64,000 bases of DNA from an uncultured Flavobacteriales bacterium (GCA_902478645.1 CABSLV010000009.1:3960-67959); one strand, 5' to 3'. Counted from the first letter of the stretch, positions 7,458 through 17,065 are shown. A program made the numbers and translations. Notes: generated by a model not told the origin, from the sequence alone.

Positions 7458-10265
7458 ATGGAAACCTTCCTCTCGAAAATAACACGCGAAGTCCTCTCCC
7501 GAGGGATCGATTGGCGGGACGTGTCGATGGTCGTCCCCAGCCGGCGCGCCGGGGTGTTCCTGCGCCGGGAGATCGCCCGCCAGTACCCCCGCGACACCTT
7601 CCTGCCCCGCATACTGACCATCGAAGACCTGGCGGTACAGATCGCCCGGATCGAAAAGGCGGAAGAGCTGCCCCTGCTCTTCGAGTTCTACCGCGCGTAC
7701 CAGGCCTGCACCGACGAACGGGATCGGGAATCCTTCGACGTAGCCGCCCGATGGGGCCAAACGCTCCTGTCCGACTTCAACGAGATCGACCGCTACCTGC
7801 TGCCCTACAAGGACGTCTTCTCTACCCTTCAAGACGTGGAGCACATCGAAAACTGGGACCCCTCCGCCCCGTTGAGTCCCCTGATGGAGCAGCACAAAAA
7901 CTTTTGGCACCTGGCGGAAAAGCTCTACCACACCCTCCGCGAACAACTCCTCTCCCAAGGCATCGGCTACCCCGGCATGGTCCTGCGCCGCGCAGCGGAA
8001 AACATCGGCCGCAGCAGAGACACCCTCCAGGAGCACACCCGATGGATCTTCGCCGGGTTCAACGCCATGAGCAGCGCCGAACAACGCATCCTGAAATACT
8101 TCGTCGAAGAAAAGAACGCCGAAATCTACTACGACGCCGACCGCTACTACCTGGACAACCCCCGGCACAGTGCAGGGACCTTCCTCCGGCGGCTCAAGGA
8201 CGACGCCGTCCTGGGACGGAACTTCCGGTGGATCGGACAATATCTCTCCCGTCACAAAACGTTGCACATCCTCGGAGTACCCCGCGAAGTCTCGCAAGCC
8301 AAAGCCGCCGCACAGGTGCTGCGGGAATCCTTATCCCAGGGACATTCCACCGAAGACACCGCGCTGGTGCTGGCGGACGAAAGCCTGCTCATCCCCATGC
8401 TCTCGTCCCTGCCCGAAGAAATCCCCTCGGTAAACGTAACGATGGGCTACCCGCTCTCGGGGCTGCCCTCCTCCGGACTGGCCGACGCCTTACTGGACCT
8501 GTACTCCACTCCGGAAAGACTCAGCCTGCGGGGCTACTACCACAAGGATGTCATCGCCCTACTGCGCCAGAACGTCTGCACCCAATGGTTCTCGGACAAC
8601 GGAACCGACTATGCCGGGATCCTGAGCCGCAAGATCGTCCAGAACGACCTGGTGGACATCGACGGGGATCGCCTGGCCGAAGGGCTCCCCGAAAAGATCG
8701 CCGAAAAGGCCGCCCTGCTGCTGGGCAACCGGCCGAGCACTCCCTTGAATGTCTGCCGCCGCGTCCTGCGCGTGGTGGAGGCCATCCGCACGCAGACCGC
8801 CCAACTCGACGACCTGACGCGCGAATACCTCTACAAACTCTCCGAAGTCTTCACCACCCTGACCCTCTACCTAGAACGCTACCCGTACGTGGAAAGCCTG
8901 TCCACCCTGCGGAGCTTCTACCGCCAGGGAGCCGCCCTGCAAAAGATCGACTTCTTCGGCGAGCCTCTCGAAGGCCTGCAACTGATGGGACTGTTGGAAA
9001 CGCGCCTTTTGGACTTCCGACGCCTGATCATCACCGGAGTGAACGAAGGCGTCCTCCCGCACGGACGCACCGACAATTCGTTCATCCCCTACGACGTAAA
9101 ACGCCACTTCGCCCTGCCCACTTACAGCGAAAAGGACGCCGTATACGCCTACCACTTCTTCCGGCTCCTCTCCCGGGCCGAGCACATCACCCTGCTGTAC
9201 AACACCCAACAGGGCGACCTGGGACAGGCCGAACCGAGCCGCTTCCTGCAGCAACTCCGGCACGACTTCGCCCAGCGGTGGGACATCCGCGAAAGCGTCC
9301 TTTCGTTCGGCATCCCGGCCCTGCCCCAGCGTCCGCTGCGGCGGGGGAAAACGCCGTTCGCCTTGGCCCGCATCCGGGAAATCCTCGCCCAGGGTCTTTC
9401 CCCCTCCACGCTGAACATGTACCTGTGCAACCCGATGGAATTCTACTACCGGAAAGTCCTCGGGGTAGGCGAACCCGAAACGGTGGAAGAAACCGCCGCC
9501 GCCAACACCATGGGCAGCATCGTCCACGAAGTATTGCAGCGGCTCTACGAGCCGCACACAGGCGTCCCGCTGACCGAAGCCTTGCTGAAAGAGTTGGACG
9601 GACAGGCCGATGAAGTCGTTGCACAAGCCTTCGAAAGGGAAATGGGTGGAAGGGATTACGCTCACGGGCGCAACTTTCTGGTGTACCAGGCCGTCCGACG
9701 CATGATCCACAATCTGCTCGCCGCCGAACGGGACGAACTGCAGCGCGGAGCACGCATCGTCCTGCAGGAACTGGAAACATCCTTGGAATGCACCCTGGAA
9801 GGCGGTGTGGAAGGCACTCCGGTACGCTTGAAAGGCCAGGCCGACCGGATCGACACCTACGGGGGCACCTTGCGTATCGTGGACTACAAAACCGGCCGGT
9901 CCGAAGCCTCAGAACTGCGCATCGACCGCATGGAAGCCTTCGCCCCCTCCTTTCTCGACGAACAGGGGAAAGCCGTACCGTTCACCAAACCCAAAGCCCT
10001 GCAAGTGCTCCTGTACGCCTACCTGTACGAACGCTCGCGCGGCATTCCGGGCCACAGTTTCCGCTCGGGCATTCTCTCGCTGCGCAATCCCTCGGCAGGG
10101 CTCATCGGACTGAACTTCACCACCGACAAGGCGCGCACCTACCGCTACGACCTCACCCGGGAAGACCTGCTGGAGTTCGAAACCGTCCTGCGAAACATCC
10201 TCTCGGGGCTGCTCGACCCCGATCGCCCGTTCGAAGAAGCCGGCGAAGTCTATTACGATATCTGA
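7458..10265 (+). CDS. PD-(D/E)XK nuclease family protein (AddB-like)
   Basis: 935 residues from ATG 7458; an in-frame ATG at 7392 would add a basic, unconserved 22 residues. The N-terminal two thirds resemble an inactivated helicase fold of the AddB type (VSMVVPSRRAGVFLRREIARQ, then FAGFNAMSSAEQRI and ITGVNEGVLPHG). The C terminus is a RecB-like nuclease: GQADRIDTYGGTLRIVDYKTGR with Asp796, Asp809 and Lys811 in the expected D...D-x-K arrangement. Such proteins work with a UvrD/AddA helicase in double-strand-break processing. No helicase partner is adjacent, so either it lies elsewhere or the protein acts alone. The stop overlaps the convergent methyltransferase by 13 bp. Confidence 0.85.
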   Translation: METFLSKITREVLSRGIDWRDVSMVVPSRRAGVFLRREIARQYPRDTFLPRILTIEDLAVQIARIEKAEELPLLFEFYRAYQACTDERDRESFDVAARWGQTLLSDFNEIDRYLLPYKDVFSTLQDVEHIENWDPSAPLSPLMEQHKNFWHLAEKLYHTLREQLLSQGIGYPGMVLRRAAENIGRSRDTLQEHTRWIFAGFNAMSSAEQRILKYFVEEKNAEIYYDADRYYLDNPRHSAGTFLRRLKDDAVLGRNFRWIGQYLSRHKTLHILGVPREVSQAKAAAQVLRESLSQGHSTEDTALVLADESLLIPMLSSLPEEIPSVNVTMGYPLSGLPSSGLADALLDLYSTPERLSLRGYYHKDVIALLRQNVCTQWFSDNGTDYAGILSRKIVQNDLVDIDGDRLAEGLPEKIAEKAALLLGNRPSTPLNVCRRVLRVVEAIRTQTAQLDDLTREYLYKLSEVFTTLTLYLERYPYVESLSTLRSFYRQGAALQKIDFFGEPLEGLQLMGLLETRLLDFRRLIITGVNEGVLPHGRTDNSFIPYDVKRHFALPTYSEKDAVYAYHFFRLLSRAEHITLLYNTQQGDLGQAEPSRFLQQLRHDFAQRWDIRESVLSFGIPALPQRPLRRGKTPFALARIREILAQGLSPSTLNMYLCNPMEFYYRKVLGVGEPETVEETAAANTMGSIVHEVLQRLYEPHTGVPLTEALLKELDGQADEVVAQAFEREMGGRDYAHGRNFLVYQAVRRMIHNLLAAERDELQRGARIVLQELETSLECTLEGGVEGTPVRLKGQADRIDTYGGTLRIVDYKTGRSEASELRIDRMEAFAPSFLDEQGKAVPFTKPKALQVLLYAYLYERSRGIPGHSFRSGILSLRNPSAGLIGLNFTTDKARTYRYDLTREDLLEFETVLRNILSGLLDPDRPFEEAGEVYYDI

Positions 10266-10801
10266 GGCGAGATCCGGCGCATCTTGGCAAACACATCCCA
10301 CAAGACCGCCCCCACGCACACGGCAATGTTGAGCGAGTGCTTCGTTCCTTCCTGGGGGATCTCCAACGCCCCTTGGCAAGCGTCCACCACCGCCTGGTCC
10401 ACACCGAAAACCTCGTTGCCGAACACCAGCGCGTAAGCTTTCTCCGGCTGGGGAGCAAAGGCGTCGAGCGAAGTACTGCCCTGCACCTGCTCCACCGCCC
10501 ACACCTCCACGCCTTGTTCCTGCAGGGCTTTTACCGCATCGAGCGTGTTTTCAAAATACTCCCACTCCACACTCTCGGTCGCCCCGAGCGCCGTACGCTG
10601 GATGTCCCGGTGGGGAGGGCGCGCGGTGATGCCGCACAGATACAACTTGCGCACGGCAAAAGCATCGCACGAGCGGAAGACCGAACCTACGTTGTTCAAG
10701 CTCCGCACATTGTCCAGAACCACATACAGCGGACGTTTCCGCATCGTTTTGTACTGCTGGAGCGAAACACGGCCCAGCGCCTCCGAAGTGAGTTTTTCCA
10801 T
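10253..10801 (-). CDS. SPOUT (TrmH/SpoU) RNA methyltransferase
   Basis: 182 residues. SpoU motifs are in order: LYVVLDNVRSLNNVGSVFRSCDAF (motif 1, with the conserved N-N-G/R-S), ALVFGNEVFGVDQAVVDAC (motif 2), and EIPQEGTKHSLNIAVCVGAVLW (motif 3, with S-L-N-x-A-V). It methylates ribose 2'-O in tRNA or rRNA; the short length without an N-terminal substrate domain resembles TrmL/TrmH types. The target is not decidable. Its 3' end overlaps the AddB-like gene in convergent orientation. Upstream, caaaaata (10830-10837, minus strand) is a plausible -7 box. Confidence 0.9.
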   Translation of the reverse strand: MEKLTSEALGRVSLQQYKTMRKRPLYVVLDNVRSLNNVGSVFRSCDAFAVRKLYLCGITARPPHRDIQRTALGATESVEWEYFENTLDAVKALQEQGVEVWAVEQVQGSTSLDAFAPQPEKAYALVFGNEVFGVDQAVVDACQGALEIPQEGTKHSLNIAVCVGAVLWDVFAKMRRISPQIS

Positions 10802-10966
10802 AAGCAGATCCCCCGAGGGTTAAGTTTTGCAAAAATACACATAACAAACGAGGAAATTCCTTAATTTAGCAACCTTGTTAGTAGCCCGATCTTGTCGGCA
10901 ACCTCCCGTCGATAGGGATCGGCCGCTTGCACGGAAACAAACAAAAATCCTTAATTCCTCCTTGCC

Positions 10967-11677
10967 ATGAAAAAGTCTTTCGTCCTTCTCGCATGGGTTC
11001 TGTTCTCGGCCTTGACGCTTTCCGCCCAGGATCGCTCGGTCAACATCCAAAACCTCCCCCGCATCGACGTCTCGGGGCACGCCGAAGCGAAAGTCCAACC
11101 CGACACGTTCGAAATCTCGGTCGTCTTCGGAGAGACCAAGGAATTCTTCGGCAAACAGAACATCGAAAAACTCGAACAGCAGATCGTCGATGTGCTCAAA
11201 GGCAGCGGCTTCGACATTCAAAAAGATGTCAAGGTTACCGCCTCGTACAACGTAGCGGAAGGCAAGACGGTCTTTATCCGCAAGCGGATCGCCTTCTCGG
11301 TCCATAGCTACGCACAGTACTACGATATAGCCAAACAACTGGACTTCAAAGGAGTAGAAAACGTAACAATCACCAGGGCCAGCTATTCGGGCGAGGAAGC
11401 ACTCAAATCCGAATTGCGCGCAAAAGCCCTCTCCGACGCCCTGCACTCGGCCCAGGACATCCTCGCCGGCTCCGGTTTCCAGGTAGGACGCATCCTCTCG
11501 GTAAATGCCGGACGGGCTTACGTACAGGCTCGCATTGCCAACGCTCCTGCCTACGATGCGATCGTGATGAGAGCCACCGCCGCCAAGAGCGAAGAATTCG
11601 AAAGTTTCGAACAGAGCGACGAGATCACCATCACCTTCGACCTGCAGGCTTCGTTTGAGATCGTACAAGACAAATAA
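10967..11677 (+). CDS. SIMPL domain-containing secreted protein (DUF541)
   Basis: 236 residues with a signal peptide (MKKSFVLLAWVLFSALTLSAQ). The mature part starts with the SIMPL signature IDVSGHAEAKVQPDTFEISVVF, followed by a long helix and the paired C-terminal ITRASYSGEEALKSELRAKALSDALHSAQDIL element. SIMPL proteins such as YggE are periplasmic, oligomeric and of unclear function (linked to oxidative stress in E. coli). It may form a loose transcription unit with the TolC and HlyD genes downstream (59-bp gap). Confidence 0.88.
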   Translation: MKKSFVLLAWVLFSALTLSAQDRSVNIQNLPRIDVSGHAEAKVQPDTFEISVVFGETKEFFGKQNIEKLEQQIVDVLKGSGFDIQKDVKVTASYNVAEGKTVFIRKRIAFSVHSYAQYYDIAKQLDFKGVENVTITRASYSGEEALKSELRAKALSDALHSAQDILAGSGFQVGRILSVNAGRAYVQARIANAPAYDAIVMRATAAKSEEFESFEQSDEITITFDLQASFEIVQDK

Positions 11678-11736
11678 ACAACCCTAACTCCTTCCGCTGA
11701 AAACAAGTACATCGTCATAGTTTTCCAAACCCTATC

Positions 11737-13107
11737 ATGTTTTTACACACGAAAAAAGCACTCTCCCTCCTGGCGATTCTGATCCCGGCAGCAGCCCTTT
11801 GGGCACAGTCCTCCTCCGGGGAACTTCCCCGCCCTGCCACGATGGAACAATGCGTACAATACGCCATCGAACACAACATCAGCATCAACCAGGCACAGAT
11901 GAACACCGAGCTGGCCAAAGTGGACAAGACGGACGCCATCGGCGCATTCCTGCCCTCGGCGGGCCTCTCGTCCAACTACAATTTCAGCAAAGGTTTCTCT
12001 TTCGACGCCAACACCAACCAGCGCACCAACCGCGAACAGCAGACCATGAGCCTGAGTGTAAGCACGCAGCTCAACCTGTTCAACGGCTTGAAAGACCTCA
12101 ACAACCTTCGCCGGGCCCGGTTGGAATACGCCTCGCAGCGTTACAACAGCGAAAAGATCCTCAACGACGTATCCCTGAACGTGGTCAGCGCCTATATTTC
12201 CATCCTGGCCGCCCTCGAATACCAAAAGGTAGCCCAGTCCCAGTACGAACTGTCCAAGATGCAGGTGGAACGCCTGGAAACGCTCTACAAGGCCGGGAAA
12301 AATTCCTTGGGCGACCTCTATGAAGTGCAGGCTACCCTGGCCCGCGACGAACAGGCCCTGGTAGCTGCCAACAACCAGGTGGACCTGGCCTACCTCTCGC
12401 TCAAACAACTCCTGGCCCTCGACCTGACCTACGACTTGCAGATCGATACCCTGGGATACGACCAGGTATCGCTCTCGCCCCTGATGTCCACGAGTACCGT
12501 CGAGATCTACCGCTCCGCCGAAGCCAACCTCCCGGAAATGCGCAAGGCCCGCAACGACATCGAGGTGTCGCGCCGCAGCCTGGCCATCGCCCGGGGCTCG
12601 TACCTGCCTACCCTCTCGGCCAGCTATGGTTGGGGAGACAGCTTTATCTTCGACTATCTCAACACCAGCACCGGTGCCCCCATCAGCATCGGCGAACAGT
12701 GGGACAACAACTCCCGCCACAGTATCGGCGTGAGCCTGTCTATCCCCATCTTCAACCGTCTGTCCACCTACAACGCCGTCAGCCGCTCGAAGATCAACCT
12801 GGAAGTCGCCCGGCTGAACCTGCAGCAGGCCCAACTGGAGTTGCAACAAAGCGTCGAGAAAGCCTACTCGGATGCCGTATCCTCGTACAAGAGCTATCTG
12901 GCTGCCGTCAAGGCCGTCGAATCGTCCCGCGAGGCCTTGCGCTACGCCACTGAAAAATTTGAAGTGGGCAAGATCAGTTCGTTCGACTACGAAACTGCCA
13001 AGAACCTGCTGCTTAAGAGCCAAGGCGACATGCTGAGTGCCAAGTACGACTACCTGTTCAAGGTCAAGCTCCTGGAATTCTACCAGACCCAAAAGATCAC
13101 TTACTGA
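11737..13107 (+). CDS. TolC family outer-membrane efflux protein
   Basis: 456 residues. A signal peptide ending LWAQ precedes two TolC repeats rich in long helices: ATMEQCVQYAIEHNISINQAQMNTELAK at the start, and NDIEVSRRSLAIARGSYLPTLSASYGW at the start of the second half. It forms the outer-membrane channel and periplasmic helical barrel of a tripartite exporter. The adaptor gene follows after 32 bp. No inner-membrane pump gene follows, so the channel is probably shared with a pump encoded elsewhere. Confidence 0.92.
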   Translation: MFLHTKKALSLLAILIPAAALWAQSSSGELPRPATMEQCVQYAIEHNISINQAQMNTELAKVDKTDAIGAFLPSAGLSSNYNFSKGFSFDANTNQRTNREQQTMSLSVSTQLNLFNGLKDLNNLRRARLEYASQRYNSEKILNDVSLNVVSAYISILAALEYQKVAQSQYELSKMQVERLETLYKAGKNSLGDLYEVQATLARDEQALVAANNQVDLAYLSLKQLLALDLTYDLQIDTLGYDQVSLSPLMSTSTVEIYRSAEANLPEMRKARNDIEVSRRSLAIARGSYLPTLSASYGWGDSFIFDYLNTSTGAPISIGEQWDNNSRHSIGVSLSIPIFNRLSTYNAVSRSKINLEVARLNLQQAQLELQQSVEKAYSDAVSSYKSYLAAVKAVESSREALRYATEKFEVGKISSFDYETAKNLLLKSQGDMLSAKYDYLFKVKLLEFYQTQKITY

Positions 13108-13139
13108 CAACGATAACAAAAACACTTCCGATACACACA

Positions 13140-14393
13140 ATGGCAAAAAGCAAAAAGAAAAAGTACATCCTCCCGCTGATCATCGTGGTGATCATCATCC
13201 TGGCCGTGATGAAGAGCTGCGGGGTTTTCGGATCGAACGAAAAGATCGACCAGGTGGAGACCCAGCAGGCTACCACCGCGACCATCGTCCAGATCGTGAC
13301 CGCCTCGGGAAAGATAAAACCTTCCACCGAAGTCAAAATAGCCCCCGAAGTCTCGGGTGAGATCACCCAGCTCACCGTCAAGGAAGGTGACGAAGTGAAA
13401 AAAGGGCAACTGCTGGTACAGATCAAACAAGACATCTACATCTCGGCCGTCAATCGGGCTCAAGCCGCCGTACAGCAGTCCATCGCCGCCCTGGAACAGT
13501 CCGCCGCCCGCCTGAAGGAATCCGAGAGCGAGTACAAGCGCAGCAAACTCCTGTTCGAGAGCGGCACCATTGCCCGCGCCGACTGGGAAGCCACCGAAGC
13601 CAACTATAAAGTCGCCCGGCTTACTTACGACGCCTCCAAATCCAGCCTCGAAAGCGCCCGCGCAACCTTGAAAGAAGCCGAGGACAACCTGATGCGCACC
13701 CAGATCTTCGCCCCCATCGACGGTACCATTTCCCAGTTGAACGTCGAGGCCGGCGAACGCGTAGTCGGCACCGCACAGATGGCCGGTACCGAAGTACTCC
13801 GCGTGGCCAACCTGGACAGCATGGAAGTAGAGGTAACCGTCGGGGAAAACGACATCGTCAAACTGGCCGTCGGCAACCCGGTCGACATCGAAGTGGATGC
13901 CTACTGGGGAAAACGCTTCAAGGGCCGTGTTACCGAAATCGCTTCCTCGGCTGCCAACGTGACCGAGACTTCCTCGGCCGACCAGGTAACCAACTTCAAC
14001 GTGAAGATCATCATTCTGGAAGACTCGTACCGCGATCTAGTCGAGGAGAAAAACCTGTTGCACACCCCCTTCAAGCCCGGTATGACCGCTTCGGTCGAAA
14101 TCGAGTCGGACCGCAAGGACAGCATCTTGGTAGCTCCCATCCGTGCCGTATCCACCCGTCAGGTCAAGGACTCCACCGACGGCACCACCCGCACGCGTGA
14201 AGTCGTCTTTGTCCTCCAGGACGGCAAGGCCCTGCAAAAGGAAGTGGAAACCGGTATCCAGGACGACGAGAACATCGAAATCCTCCACGGCATCGAACCC
14301 GGAGAGACCTTGATCACCGGACCGTATTCGCTGGTCTCCAAGACCCTGCACGACGGGCAGTCCGTGAAGGTTTCGGCAAAAAAGAAAAAATAA
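13140..14393 (+). CDS. Periplasmic adaptor subunit (HlyD/MacA-like membrane fusion protein)
   Basis: 417 residues. A basic N terminus (MAKSKKKK) and one anchor helix (about 9-27) precede a half-lipoyl motif, SGEITQLTVKEGDEVKKGQLLVQI. A helical hairpin (SAVNRAQAAVQQSIAALEQSAARLKESESEYKRS) comes next, then the second lipoyl half APIDGTISQLNVEAGERVVGT, and beta-barrel/membrane-proximal domains. This is the MacA layout for ABC-type pumps, but the expected MacB-type gene is not next; aroK begins 13 bp later. It likely connects the TolC-family channel to a distant pump. Confidence 0.9.
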   Translation: MAKSKKKKYILPLIIVVIIILAVMKSCGVFGSNEKIDQVETQQATTATIVQIVTASGKIKPSTEVKIAPEVSGEITQLTVKEGDEVKKGQLLVQIKQDIYISAVNRAQAAVQQSIAALEQSAARLKESESEYKRSKLLFESGTIARADWEATEANYKVARLTYDASKSSLESARATLKEAEDNLMRTQIFAPIDGTISQLNVEAGERVVGTAQMAGTEVLRVANLDSMEVEVTVGENDIVKLAVGNPVDIEVDAYWGKRFKGRVTEIASSAANVTETSSADQVTNFNVKIIILEDSYRDLVEEKNLLHTPFKPGMTASVEIESDRKDSILVAPIRAVSTRQVKDSTDGTTRTREVVFVLQDGKALQKEVETGIQDDENIEILHGIEPGETLITGPYSLVSKTLHDGQSVKVSAKKKK

Positions 14394-14406
14394 AACGCTC
14401 CGCCCG

Positions 14407-14934
14407 ATGAAAATCGTACTGTTGGGATACATGGGCAGCGGGAAAACCGCCATGGGGCGGATGCTGGCCCGGCAAGCGAACCTTGCATTTGTCGATCTGG
14501 ACCATTACATCGAACAGATCGAAGAACTCTCCGTCCCCGAGATTTTCCATCGGTACGGCGAAGGCGGCTTTCGCCAGATCGAGTCATTCCACCTGCGGCA
14601 AGTGATGGAACACCAAGATCAATTCGTCCTTTCCCTGGGCGGGGGAACGCCCTGTTTCAATGACAACATGGACTACCTCCACGGAGCCTGCACCTCGATC
14701 TACCTCTCGGCCTCGCCCATTGCCTTGGCCGAACGCCTGGCCTGCAGCACCACCAAACGACCGCTGCTCAAAGGCAAGACCGGGAACGAACTGCTGGAAT
14801 ACGTCCGCCAAAGCCTATCCCAACGGGAACCTTTTTACAAACAGGCCGACTACGAACTCTCGGTGGAAACCTTGAGCATCGAAGAATCGGGAGTGGCCTT
14901 GATCGAATTGCTAAAGAAAAACCATATCTTATAG
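14407..14934 (+). CDS. aroK: Shikimate kinase
   Basis: 175 residues. It phosphorylates shikimate with ATP in chorismate synthesis (cytoplasm). The Walker A LLGYMGSGKTAMG lies near residues 5-17. DLDHYIEQ carries the shikimate-binding Asp, EGGFRQIESFHL matches F-R-x-x-E, and LSLGGGTPCF is the Gly-rich substrate loop. RPLL near the middle matches the LID region. The length is typical. It is 13 bp after the adaptor gene and 4 bp before fabG, so translation is probably coupled although the functions differ. Confidence 0.95.
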   Translation: MKIVLLGYMGSGKTAMGRMLARQANLAFVDLDHYIEQIEELSVPEIFHRYGEGGFRQIESFHLRQVMEHQDQFVLSLGGGTPCFNDNMDYLHGACTSIYLSASPIALAERLACSTTKRPLLKGKTGNELLEYVRQSLSQREPFYKQADYELSVETLSIEESGVALIELLKKNHIL

Positions 14935-14938
14935 ACTC

Positions 14939-15685
14939 ATGAAACTGTTAGAAGGCAAAATCGCCCTCATCACGGGGGCTTCGCGCGGCATCGGCCGGGG
15001 CATCGCCAAAGCGTTCGCTGCCCAGGGAGCCGACGTTGCGTTCACGTACCTCTCGTCGGTAGAAAAAGGACAGGCCCTCGAAGCCGAACTGGCAGCCGAA
15101 GGCATCCGCGCCAAGGGCTACCGTTCGGACGCTTCGGATTTCGAACAGGCACAGGCTCTCGTGGACGAAGTCATCAAGGATTTCGGCCGCATCGACATCC
15201 TGGTCAACAACGCCGGCATCACCCGCGACGGACTGCTGATGCGCATGGGCAAAGACCAGTGGGATGCCGTGATCCGCGCCAACCTCGACTCGGTGTTCAA
15301 CCTGACCAAAGGCGTACAACGCTATATGCTCAAACAACGCTCCGGCTCGATCATCAACATGAGTTCCGTGGTCGGCATCAAAGGCAATGCCGGACAAGCC
15401 AACTACGCCGCCTCGAAAGCCGGCATCATCGGCTTTACCAAATCGGTAGCCCTCGAGCTGGGTTCGCGCGGCATCCGTTGCAATGCCGTCGCGCCGGGAT
15501 TCATCGCCACCGAGATGACCGAATCGCTCGACCCCAAAGTGCTGGAAGGATGGTTGGAATCCATTCCCCTCAAACGCGCCGGCACGGTCGAAGACATCGC
15601 CAACGCCTGCCTGTACCTGGGCAGCGACCTTTCCTCGTACGTGACGGGACAGGTACTGAGCGTCAACGGAGGAATGCTCACCTAG
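14939..15685 (+). CDS. fabG: 3-oxoacyl-[acyl-carrier-protein] reductase
   Basis: 248 residues, a classical short-chain dehydrogenase. It has the NADP-binding loop TGASRGIG (residues 12-19), NNAG at 90-93, and the catalytic Ser142/143 with Tyr156-x3-Lys160 in INMSSVVGIKGNAGQANYAASK. The C-terminal APGFIATEMTE and SSYVTGQVLSVNGGM are strongly FabG-like. It performs the NADPH-dependent reduction step in fatty-acid elongation. No other fab genes are adjacent. A 20-bp perfect palindromic hairpin follows. Confidence 0.93.
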   Translation: MKLLEGKIALITGASRGIGRGIAKAFAAQGADVAFTYLSSVEKGQALEAELAAEGIRAKGYRSDASDFEQAQALVDEVIKDFGRIDILVNNAGITRDGLLMRMGKDQWDAVIRANLDSVFNLTKGVQRYMLKQRSGSIINMSSVVGIKGNAGQANYAASKAGIIGFTKSVALELGSRGIRCNAVAPGFIATEMTESLDPKVLEGWLESIPLKRAGTVEDIANACLYLGSDLSSYVTGQVLSVNGGMLT

Positions 15686-15702
15686 TCCTCTTTCCTCCCA
15701 TA

Positions 15703-15742
15703 AAACGACACGTGCGGCCCGGCCGGGCCGCACGTGTCGTTT
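15703..15742. terminator. 40-nt perfect palindrome after fabG
   Basis: Bases 15703-15722 and 15723-15742 are exact reverse complements with no spacer (core GGCCCGG/CCGGGCC). In RNA the central bases form the loop. The arms begin AAACGACACG and end CGTGTCGTTT, so there is a short T-run only. Likely a terminator. Confidence 0.75.
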
Positions 15743-15832
15743 ACCAGACTTTCCATATCCCCTTTTTCAGAAAACAAAAAACAGATCTCTTTCTTTATCC
15801 GAAAAAACATCACAACTGAAAAACTCGACCGC

Positions 15833-16948
15833 ATGAAACGCCTGTTAAGTCTCGACATCCTGCGGGGACTGACCGTCGCCTGCATGATCATGGTAAACAA
15901 CCCCGGAAGTTGGGGACACATGTATCCACCGCTCAAACACTACATCTGGGACGGTTGTTCGCCCACCGACCTGGTATTCCCGACTTTTCTGTTCATCGTC
16001 GGTGCCTCGATCTGGTTTGCCATGCGACGCTTCGACCAGAAACTCTCCAAAAGCGCCGCGATAAAGATCATCAAACGAGGCATCCTGATCTTCCTGGTGG
16101 GTGAACTTCTCAAGATGTATCCTTTCTACAACCTCGAAACATTCCAAATACGCGGATTCGGCGTATTGCAGCGTATCGGTATCGTCTATACCCTCGGTGC
16201 ACTGATCGCCCTGTGGCTGCGCAGTTACAAAAGGATCGCGATCTGTATCGTATCGCTGCTTGTCGGATACTACATCATCGTCTTCGCATTCGGGGATGCG
16301 ACGATCGAGGGCTATCTCGGCCGGAAAATCGACTTGGCCGTCTTCGGTGAAAAGCGACTGCCGATGCGACTGGGATACCATTTTGCTGCCGAAGGCATCT
16401 TGAGCACCCTGGGGGCACTCTCGACTGTACTGATCGGTTACATGGCCGGAAAATTCATCGGGAGCCGTCACAGCGAAGACAAAAGCCGAACCCTGCAGTC
16501 GTTCATTTACCTGGCTGCCATCGGCGGGCTGATGATCACCGCCGGACTCATCTGGAACGGTCTTTTCCCCATCAACAAACCGACGTGGTCCAGTTCGTAC
16601 GTACTCTATGCCGCCGGTATTGCCATGCAGCTTTGGGCACTGACCTCGTACATCACCGACTATCTGGGTAAGACTTCGGGAGTGACGACCTTCTTCCGGG
16701 TATTCGGCACCAACGCCCTGTTCGCCTTTGCCCTTTCCTCCGTGATCGTACGCACGATCAAACTTCCCCCCTTCCTTTGGGAAGCCGGCGGAAAGACGAC
16801 CTCGCTCTCGGGACATTTTTACAGTTACTTCTCTTCCCTGACGGGCAACCCGGAACTCGCTTCGCTGCTCTGGTCGCTGGTCATGGTGGCCATCTGCTGG
16901 GCCATCACCTATCCACTGTACCGGAAAAAGATTTTTATCAAGCTATAA
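15833..16948 (+). CDS. Heparan-alpha-glucosaminide N-acetyltransferase-like membrane protein (NagX/DUF5009 type)
   Basis: 371 residues starting MKRLLSLDILRGLTVACMIMVNNPGSWG; the S-L-D-x-x-R-G-x-x-V motif is the hallmark of the YeiB/HGSNAT acyltransferase superfamily. About ten hydrophobic segments follow, with WDGCSPTDLVFPTFLFIVGASI and GVLQRIGIVY conserved in NagX-like proteins. It is an inner-membrane protein that probably moves acetyl groups onto sugars at or across the membrane. An in-frame ATG at 15734 falls in the terminator palindrome of fabG, so 15833 was chosen. A 25-bp hairpin follows. Confidence 0.85.
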   Translation: MKRLLSLDILRGLTVACMIMVNNPGSWGHMYPPLKHYIWDGCSPTDLVFPTFLFIVGASIWFAMRRFDQKLSKSAAIKIIKRGILIFLVGELLKMYPFYNLETFQIRGFGVLQRIGIVYTLGALIALWLRSYKRIAICIVSLLVGYYIIVFAFGDATIEGYLGRKIDLAVFGEKRLPMRLGYHFAAEGILSTLGALSTVLIGYMAGKFIGSRHSEDKSRTLQSFIYLAAIGGLMITAGLIWNGLFPINKPTWSSSYVLYAAGIAMQLWALTSYITDYLGKTSGVTTFFRVFGTNALFAFALSSVIVRTIKLPPFLWEAGGKTTSLSGHFYSYFSSLTGNPELASLLWSLVMVAICWAITYPLYRKKIFIKL

Positions 16949-16962
16949 GCGTCCATCCTTCA

Positions 16963-17016
16963 GCACTCGTGCAAGAAAGCCCGCCGGATAACCGGCGGGC
17001 TTTCTTGCACGAGTGC
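16963..17016. terminator. Long bidirectional hairpin, 25-bp perfect stem
   Basis: Arms 16963-16987 and 16992-17016 are exact reverse complements around the tetraloop ATAA. It sits 15 bp after the NagX-like stop codon. Confidence 0.8.
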
Positions 17017-17037
17017 ATTTACCCTCAAAAAAAACAA

Positions 17038-17065
17038 CACCTGGTCGGGATCTCCCCACCAGGTG
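17038..17065 (-). terminator. Terminator for the two small membrane protein genes
   Basis: CACCTGGT at 17038-17045 pairs with ACCAGGTG at 17058-17065. On the minus strand the stem is followed directly by a T-rich run (TTGTTTTTTTTGAG). It serves the minus-strand genes ending at 17139. Confidence 0.75.
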
